DNA of 19,721 nt from Pseudomonadota bacterium. Lineage in GTDB: Bacteria; Pseudomonadota; Alphaproteobacteria; Rhizobiales; Xanthobacteraceae. Each line of letters starts with the position of its first letter. The first letter of the stretch is position 1. Location of the stretch: positions 1-19,721 of the forward strand of contig JAEWJH010000086.1 in the NCBI GenBank assembly GCA_023386635.1, in the 5' to 3' direction. Positions 14,839 to 19,721 of the stretch are shown here, one piece after another. The notes beneath the pieces were generated by a model. That model saw only the letters and a program-made list of their open reading frames with translations. It did no database searches and was not told the DNA's origin. The position numbers and the translations under genes were made by a program.

Positions 14839-15891
14839 TCAGCTCTTCAGATTGATGCCATGGCCTTTGTTGACGAACTGCAACGTATAGGCCTTCGAAA
14901 GATCGAGATCGGCCGGATACATGCCGGTCGGTTTCAGCGCGTCGTAGAACGCCTTCCAGCGCGCGTCGGTCATGGCGCCGATGCCGAGCTTCAGCGAATC
15001 GCCGGAGTCGATGATCTGCTGATCCTTCATCGTCTTGTGCGCATAAGCGAGCAGATCGTCGGACTGCTCCGGGTTGGCCTGCTTGATCAGCGCGTTGGCC
15101 GGCGACGGGTCCTTGTAGATGAAGCTGTACCAGCCCTCGATCGTCGCATTGACGAAACGCTGGATCATGTCGGGCTTCTGCTTGACCAGATCCCAGTGCG
15201 CCTCCAGCGTATTGGCATAGTTGGCGTAGCCGTCATTGGCGAGCATATGCACGACCGGATTGGCAACGCCGGCCTTGATGATCTGGAACGGCTCGGAGGT
15301 GACGTAGCCCTGCACGCTGAGCGATTTGTCGGCGAGGAACGGCGCGAGGCTGAAGCTGTAGGGCCGCGCCTGTTCCTCGGCGTAGCCGTATTTCGCTTTC
15401 AGGTAATTCCAGTAGGTGACGCGCGACGAGCCGGCGATCAGGATCGGCTTGCCCTTGAGCGCCGCAAGGCTGTCGTTGCCCTGCCCCGGATGCGAGATCA
15501 GCACGCGCACGTCCTTCTGGAACGGCGAGGCGATGCAGCACAGCGGGATATTATCTTTCACATAGCCGAGCGCGGTGAAGCTCTCGCCCTGACTGAACTC
15601 GATCTGCTTCGCGGCGAGCAACTGATTGTAGCGCACCTGCGGACCGCCCATGCGGATATTCACGTCGAGGCCATATTTCTTGTAGATGCCGGTCGCCAGC
15701 GCCTGATAGTAGCCGCCGTGTTCGCCCTGCGCCTTCCAGCTGGTGCCGATCGTGACCTTTTCCAGCGTCTGCGCCGATGCCGGAACGCGCAGCAGGCCGG
15801 TGGCGGTGACCGCACCGGCGGTGGCAACGAAAGTACGACGAGTCAGCGAGCCCGATGGGCCATTCCGATTGCTTGTCATATCGCGTTTCAT
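14839..15891 (-). CDS. NMT1/SsuA-type ABC substrate-binding protein with Tat signal
   Basis: A 350-residue periplasmic protein. The ATG at 15891 is supported by AGGAAGGG 7 nt upstream; an ATG four codons in is a weaker choice. The N terminus is a twin-arginine signal, L-T-R-R-T-F-V-A (Arg18-Arg19), with a hydrophobic stretch and a likely cleavage after A-S-A at residue 40. The mature domain starts with a V-T-I-G-T-S-W strand and contains K-Y-G-L-D-V-N, Q-L-L-A-A-K-Q-I-E-F and L-K-G-K-P-I-L-I-A motifs. These match the NMT1/THI5/SsuA family, whose ligands include thiamine precursors, sulfonates, pyrimidines and hydantoins. Tat export implies folding in the cytoplasm. It is adjacent to hydantoinase-type genes, so a cyclic amide or pyrimidine-like ligand is a reasonable inference. 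Confidence 0.92.
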   Translation of the reverse strand: MKRDMTSNRNGPSGSLTRRTFVATAGAVTATGLLRVPASAQTLEKVTIGTSWKAQGEHGGYYQALATGIYKKYGLDVNIRMGGPQVRYNQLLAAKQIEFSQGESFTALGYVKDNIPLCCIASPFQKDVRVLISHPGQGNDSLAALKGKPILIAGSSRVTYWNYLKAKYGYAEEQARPYSFSLAPFLADKSLSVQGYVTSEPFQIIKAGVANPVVHMLANDGYANYANTLEAHWDLVKQKPDMIQRFVNATIEGWYSFIYKDPSPANALIKQANPEQSDDLLAYAHKTMKDQQIIDSGDSLKLGIGAMTDARWKAFYDALKPTGMYPADLDLSKAYTLQFVNKGHGINLKS

Positions 15892-15898
15892 GACGAAA

Positions 15899-15906
15899 CC
15901 CTTCCT
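15899..15906 (-). promoter_or_regulatory. Ribosome binding site deciding the binding-protein start
   Basis: On the minus strand AGGAAGGG ends 7 nt before the ATG at 15891, a strong Shine-Dalgarno match. It selects this start over the in-frame ATG at 15879. The rest of the 167-bp gap upstream (to 16058) may hold a promoter, but none is clear. Confidence 0.7.
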
Positions 15907-16058
15907 GTTGTGCCGTTGCCTTCCCTGTGTTCTCGCCTTTTCTGTTCTTGTCGGCTCATGCGCGCAGTGACGGCACGCGCGAGCCGATGGCCTTCTTCAC
16001 ATCCGAAACCAAGTTTCCAAGGCAATCGTGCCTGATGGATCATGCAAAACAAGTGCCA

Positions 16059-17207
16059 TCATCGCGGCCCCTGTTCGAAATCGACATAATCAAATCCGAG
16101 ACCGAAGTGGCGCGGGCCGAGCAGCGCACGACCAGCCGCCGTGTGCCAGGCGCTGTCGAGCGCCTTCATGCCGAACACCGTGACCGGACGTCCCGGCGTC
16201 ACGTCGCCGAGCGTCGTCAGCGGTTTGTTGGTTTGCGGGTCGAGCACCGCGAAGATGTCCGGGCTGGTAGCGATCACCGTGTCGTCGCGCCAGATCGCGT
16301 GATGCTCGTTCTTGACCCAGACCTTGTAGGTGGCGCCGGCCCACGCACCGCGCCCTTCGATGGTGTAAACCAGCTCGCGCCACATATACGGCTCGTTGCT
16401 GAGCCAATCGACCGAGGTGGCCTCGCCCTGAAACAGCACGCGGCCGCCGGTCGCCGCCTTCAGCGGCGCGAGCGCGTCGTCTTTCGATGCAACGCCTTTG
16501 CGCAACGCCGCGCCGACATCGATGGCGCGGCTGAGACTACCCTTCACCAGCGCCGGTTTCGCCTCGCCCACCTGCACCAGATGACCGGTGGTGGCGATGC
16601 CGCGGCCATAGGCGGCGCGGCTCACCATGCGGCCGATCCAGTCGGCCATGGTGGCGTTGACTGCCGACTTGACCAGGATGCGGTTGCCCCAGCGGTCGAC
16701 CATCGCCAGTGGCGTCGGCGGCTTGCCGAGCAATTCCATCTTGCTCAGTTCAAGCTCAGGGATCGCGCGACCGACATAATCGCCGTCGATGGTCGGAATG
16801 CCGAGTTCGAGCCCGGTCATGATCGTCGCGGAGGTCGCGGCGCTGGACAATTCCATCGACACCAGCGCGCCGAGCGACACGCCGGCATAGCCGGTGAGTT
16901 CGCGCACGGATTCCACCAGACGCGGCACCAGGGTCGGGAATTCCTCCTTGTCGAGACCGAGCCGCGCCAGATCGGCGGCCGGCGGCGGCTCGTCGGGATC
17001 CTTGCCGCCAAGGATGATCGCCCAGCAGGTCCAGTCCTGCGCCGAGAGTTCGTCCGGCGACACCAGCGTCAGCCGGCGCCCGGCGCGGATCGCCGGTGCG
17101 AGCATGTCGAAACCGGCTTCGACGCGGCCGCCGCCGCCGGTGCCAAAGAAGGCCAGACCCCAGCAGAGGTTCTCGACAGTCTCGAGATCGGAAATCACCA
17201 GGGCCAT
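16059..17207 (-). CDS. DUF917 family protein (S-methyl-thiohydantoin desulfurase-like)
   Basis: A 382-residue DUF917 protein with the diagnostic N-terminal F-F-G-T-G-G-G-G (20-27), a central G-V-S-L-G-A-L-V-S-M-E segment and T-I-D-G-D-Y-V-G-R-A-I-P-E. Pfam has renamed the DUF917 domains after S-methyl-thiohydantoin desulfurase, as I recall. The genes commonly sit beside hydantoinase/oxoprolinase genes, as here. It has no signal peptide and should be cytoplasmic. The start is 7 bp after the amidohydrolase stop, so the two are co-transcribed. The exact reaction in this organism is unknown; processing of a ring or thio-ring intermediate is inferred from family and neighbours. Confidence 0.88.
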   Translation of the reverse strand: MALVISDLETVENLCWGLAFFGTGGGGRVEAGFDMLAPAIRAGRRLTLVSPDELSAQDWTCWAIILGGKDPDEPPPAADLARLGLDKEEFPTLVPRLVESVRELTGYAGVSLGALVSMELSSAATSATIMTGLELGIPTIDGDYVGRAIPELELSKMELLGKPPTPLAMVDRWGNRILVKSAVNATMADWIGRMVSRAAYGRGIATTGHLVQVGEAKPALVKGSLSRAIDVGAALRKGVASKDDALAPLKAATGGRVLFQGEATSVDWLSNEPYMWRELVYTIEGRGAWAGATYKVWVKNEHHAIWRDDTVIATSPDIFAVLDPQTNKPLTTLGDVTPGRPVTVFGMKALDSAWHTAAGRALLGPRHFGLGFDYVDFEQGPR

Positions 17208-17214
17208 CTGTCGC

Positions 17215-18447
17215 TCACAAGCTCCCGAATGTCAGGCGTCCCTCCAGCAGGACGGCTTGCACGGGCGGACCGCTCGCCACCAAATCTTCCACATCGTCCG
17301 CATCGCTGACCATGAGGTCCGCGCGCGCACCCTCATGGATGCCGTAGTCGCGGCCGAATCCCATGGTGGCCGCGGGCGCCTGCGTGACCATCGCATAAGC
17401 GCGGTCAAGCTCCGCCGTGGTCAGATGTCCCGCCAGCATGGTCCAGCGCGCGATCTCCAGCATGTCGCCGGTGCCGGTCGGCACGAACGGGTCCTGGATA
17501 TTGTCGCTGGCGGCGGCGACGCACACGCCCGCTTCGATCAGTTCGCGCACGCGCGTCAGGCCGCGCGGCGGCAGCGCCGGCGCCTCGCGCCCCTGCAGGA
17601 ACAGATTGGCGGCCGGGAGGGTGATGACGGCGATGCCGGCATCCGCGAACCCGGCGATCACGCGCTTCGCATCGTCCGGCGCCATGGCACTCAGCGCCGA
17701 GCAATGACCGACCGCGACGCGACCGGCCATGCCGCGCACTTTGGTGCGGGCGATGACCGCATCGAACAACTGGCGGCCGGCATCGAGATGTTCGTCGAGA
17801 TGCAGATCGACCGGCAGGCCGTGACGCTCGGCCGCATCGAACAGCATATCCATGAAGGCTTCCGGCGTATCCGAGATCGCCGGTGTGCCGCCGATCACAT
17901 CGGCACCGGCGGCGATGGCGCTGTCGAGCCATTCCCGCGCGGTGTCGCCAAGACGGGTCGCACCGGCAGTGACGAACGCCACCACCTGGATGCGCATCCG
18001 CTCGCGCCAGCGCGCGCGCAGATCGACCAGCATATCGACGGCGCGACCACGCAGGACCTGGTCGACATTGGCGTGGGTGCGGATGGCGACGGTGCCGCGC
18101 GCGAGACACGCCGCGACCGTGCGGTCGGCGCGCTTCTGCAGGCTTTCGGGTGTGATGCGCGCCGCATAATCGTTGAACGCCGCCACCGCGCCGAGCAGCG
18201 TGCCCGCCGGGTTCGGCACGTCGCGCAAGGTGCGCGTCTTGTCGAGATGCTGATGGCAATCCACGAGCCCCGGCGAAACCAGCTTGTCGCCAAGATCGAT
18301 AACCCTAGCCCCGGCTGGCGGCGGAAGGTTCGCGCCGAGCCGTTCGATCCGCCCGTCAGCGCCGATGGCAATGTCGATCCGCTCCGGACGCGCGGCGCCG
18401 CTCCGCAGGGTGCGGCCGCCGCGCAGCAGGAGCGGTTGCGATCCCAT
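17215..18447 (-). CDS. Cytosine deaminase-like amidohydrolase
   Basis: A 410-residue TIM-barrel metal amidohydrolase resembling CodA. Metal and catalytic residues fall close to CodA numbering (His61, His63, His214, Glu217, His246, Asp313, from memory): here His65 and His67 (H-Q-H-L-D), His216 and Glu219 (H-L-D-E-H-L-D), His248 (V-G-H-C-S-A-L) and Asp315 (A-S-D-N-I-Q-D-P). It would hydrolyse an amino or amide group on a cyclic nitrogen compound, such as a pyrimidine, creatinine or hydantoin-like ring. The ATG shares one base with the hydantoinase A stop (TAATG), so the genes are translationally coupled. The substrate cannot be chosen from sequence. Confidence 0.9.
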   Translation of the reverse strand: MGSQPLLLRGGRTLRSGAARPERIDIAIGADGRIERLGANLPPPAGARVIDLGDKLVSPGLVDCHQHLDKTRTLRDVPNPAGTLLGAVAAFNDYAARITPESLQKRADRTVAACLARGTVAIRTHANVDQVLRGRAVDMLVDLRARWRERMRIQVVAFVTAGATRLGDTAREWLDSAIAAGADVIGGTPAISDTPEAFMDMLFDAAERHGLPVDLHLDEHLDAGRQLFDAVIARTKVRGMAGRVAVGHCSALSAMAPDDAKRVIAGFADAGIAVITLPAANLFLQGREAPALPPRGLTRVRELIEAGVCVAAASDNIQDPFVPTGTGDMLEIARWTMLAGHLTTAELDRAYAMVTQAPAATMGFGRDYGIHEGARADLMVSDADDVEDLVASGPPVQAVLLEGRLTFGSL

Positions 18448-19721
18448 TATCGCGATCCTTTCCGGGCTTTCTTCTTTGCCGGTTCTTTGGCCAATTTTCT
18501 GACCGATTTATTGACAGATTTGCTGGCGGTTTTCCTGGCGGATTTTTTCGCCGATTTTTTAACCACCGCTTTCACCGCCTTCTTCTTCGCGGCCGGTTTG
18601 GTTGCTGCCGGTTTGGCTTTCGACTTCTTGCCTTGCAGCATGTCGATGCGCAGGTTCTGATAACGGTCGATCCACAGATCATGGCCGGTGCGTACCAGCA
18701 CCGTCATGTCTTCGCCCTCGACGATCGCCGGGCCCTTGAAGCGATGACCCGGATGCAGCTTGTCGCCGGCATAGATCGGGATCTGCACGAACGCCTTGCG
18801 CTCGTGCAGATAGACCTTGCGCCGCCCCTTGATCGCGCCCGCCGCATTGGCGCTGCCCATGCGCGCCTCGGCGAGCTTCGGCTTCGGCAGATCGGCGATC
18901 GCTTCCACCGACAGCGCCACCGCCTCGACACCGGCTTCGGTGTAAGCGGTGCCCTTGCCGTAGCGCAGTTCGTAAAGATCGACAAAACGCCAGACGATGC
19001 CCTGCCCGCGATCCGGCGCCTTCAGGTCGAAATCGGTGACCGGCACGCGCACCGTATGCACCTGCCCCTTGAACAAGAGATGCACGTAGCGGGTGAGATG
19101 CACCTTGCCGATCGGCAGGCGCTGCTCCTTCATCTGCGTGACGATGCTGGATTCCAGCGTCTTGAAGTGGTCGCGGATGCGCGGCAGGTCGAACGGGAAG
19201 CGCATCGGGTCCGACATTTCCATGACGCGCTTGGCGTCGCTGCCGGCGATGCCGTAGGCGGAGAATACCGACGCCACCGCGGGCACCACCACTTCCGGGC
19301 AACCGAGCACCGACGAATAGGCGTCGCAATGCAGGCCGCCGGCGCCGCCATAGGAGAAGATGGTGAAGTGTTCCGGGTCCTGCCCACGCTCGACCGTGAC
19401 CTTGCGGATGATGTCGGACATCTGCGCGTCGACGATCTCGATCATCGCCGCCGCCGCGTCTTCCACCGTCATGCCGAGCGGATCGGCGACGCGCGTCTTG
19501 ATCGCCTGGCGCGCTTTCTCCGGGTAAAGCCGCATGCGCCCGCCGAGGAAGAAGTCGGGATTGAGCCGGCCGAGCACGAGATTCGCATCGGTGACGGTCG
19601 GCTCGGTGCCGCCGTTCTCGTAACAGGCCGGACCCGGACGCGCACCCGCGCTCTGCGGACCGACGCGCAACACGCCGGTTTCCGGCTCGACCCAGCCGAT
19701 GCTGCCGCCGCCGGCCCCGAT
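18447..19721 (-). CDS. Hydantoinase/oxoprolinase subunit A (HyuA), N-terminally truncated by the window edge, with lysine-rich tail
   Basis: About 424 C-terminal residues are visible; the frame is open to the right edge. It opens with I-G-A-G-G-G-S-I-G-W and R-V-G-P-Q-S-A-G-A-R-P-G-P-A-C-Y, the nucleotide-binding region of the ATP-dependent N-methylhydantoinase/5-oxoprolinase A subunit. F-S-Y-G-G-A-G-G-L-H, the second family hallmark, follows, then a C-terminal domain ending near D-L-W-I-D-R-Y-Q-N-L-R-I. The enzyme opens a cyclic amide or imide at the cost of ATP, usually with a HyuB partner. HyuB is not downstream, so it may lie beyond the edge or be absent. The last 60 residues are an unusual Lys/Ala-rich extension (18450-18629). 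The gene is first in view of the minus-strand operon. Confidence 0.93.
   Translation of the reverse strand: MGAGGGSIGWVEPETGVLRVGPQSAGARPGPACYENGGTEPTVTDANLVLGRLNPDFFLGGRMRLYPEKARQAIKTRVADPLGMTVEDAAAAMIEIVDAQMSDIIRKVTVERGQDPEHFTIFSYGGAGGLHCDAYSSVLGCPEVVVPAVASVFSAYGIAGSDAKRVMEMSDPMRFPFDLPRIRDHFKTLESSIVTQMKEQRLPIGKVHLTRYVHLLFKGQVHTVRVPVTDFDLKAPDRGQGIVWRFVDLYELRYGKGTAYTEAGVEAVALSVEAIADLPKPKLAEARMGSANAAGAIKGRRKVYLHERKAFVQIPIYAGDKLHPGHRFKGPAIVEGEDMTVLVRTGHDLWIDRYQNLRIDMLQGKKSKAKPAATKPAAKKKAVKAVVKKSAKKSARKTASKSVNKSVRKLAKEPAKKKARKGSR
18465..18560 (-). repeat. Eight-unit 12-bp degenerate coding repeat encoding a lysine-rich tetrapeptide
   Basis: Eight in-frame 12-bp units encode, in order, KKSA, KKSA, RKTA, SKSV, NKSV, RKLA, KEPA and KKKA, followed by RKGSR and the stop. 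Lys is at the second position of every unit, and a small or aliphatic residue (Ala or Val) is at the fourth. The preceding 23 residues (18561-18629) are also Lys/Ala/Pro-rich. The region is A-rich on the coding strand and so clearly lower in GC than its neighbours. Confidence 0.85.

Noticed and set aside
18465..18560. CRISPR-like or minisatellite array
   Set aside because: The 12-bp units are degenerate at the DNA level and keep codon phase. They are a coding repeat in the tail of the hydantoinase subunit, with no spacers.

Overview
The window is about 19.7 kb of GC-rich, gene-dense chromosomal DNA. Codon use, gene families and two dispersed palindromic repeats suggest an alphaproteobacterium of the Rhizobiales (Hyphomicrobiales), perhaps of the Bradyrhizobium/Rhodopseudomonas/Xanthobacteraceae kind. 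That placement is inferred from family resemblance and remembered repeat types, not from a search. I see no rRNA, tRNA, transposase, phage gene or CRISPR array. The content is catabolic: oxidoreductases, hydratases, amide-ring hydrolases and two kinds of solute-uptake protein.

Layout. (1) 1-811, plus strand: the C-terminal part of a Bug/TctC-type periplasmic binding protein. It converges on (2) 871-3126, minus strand, a large DUF3604 protein. A perfect 11-bp-stem hairpin lies between the two. (3) 3250-9185, plus strand: a tight seven-gene run. It encodes a sulfite-oxidase-family molybdoenzyme, a four-subunit succinate dehydrogenase/fumarate reductase-like complex in the order Fe-S, membrane, membrane, flavoprotein, and the alpha and beta halves of a class I fumarase/tartrate dehydratase-type hydratase. 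Junctions are 2-16 bp or overlap by 4 bp, so this is very probably one operon. (4) 9186-9552: a non-coding gap holding a mosaic palindromic repeat and a plausible promoter. (5) 9553-11931, plus strand: the large subunit of a xanthine dehydrogenase/CO-dehydrogenase-type molybdoenzyme, without its small and medium partners nearby.

(6) 11939 to the right edge, minus strand. Read in the direction of transcription this is: hydantoinase/oxoprolinase subunit A (cut by the right edge, with a lysine-rich repeat tail), a cytosine-deaminase-like amidohydrolase, a DUF917 protein, a Tat-exported NMT1/SsuA-type binding protein, an ABC ATPase, an ABC permease, a small palindromic repeat, and a D-threonine/3-hydroxyaspartate aldolase-type PLP enzyme. 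This looks like a transport-plus-ring-opening operon for a hydantoin- or pyrimidine-like compound.

How the parts may work together. The plus-strand operon could oxidise a succinate-like dicarboxylate to a fumarate-like alkene, passing electrons to quinone, and then hydrate it to a malate-like hydroxy acid. The flavoprotein has a cysteine where the FAD-linking histidine of ordinary succinate dehydrogenase sits, and the hydratase beta subunit departs from the usual substrate motif. A specialised paralogue acting on a substituted dicarboxylate is therefore more likely than the housekeeping citric-acid-cycle set. The linked sulfite oxidase-like gene makes a sulfonated substrate an attractive but unproven guess. 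The minus-strand block would import and open a cyclic amide or imide. Whether the two blocks share a pathway is unknown.
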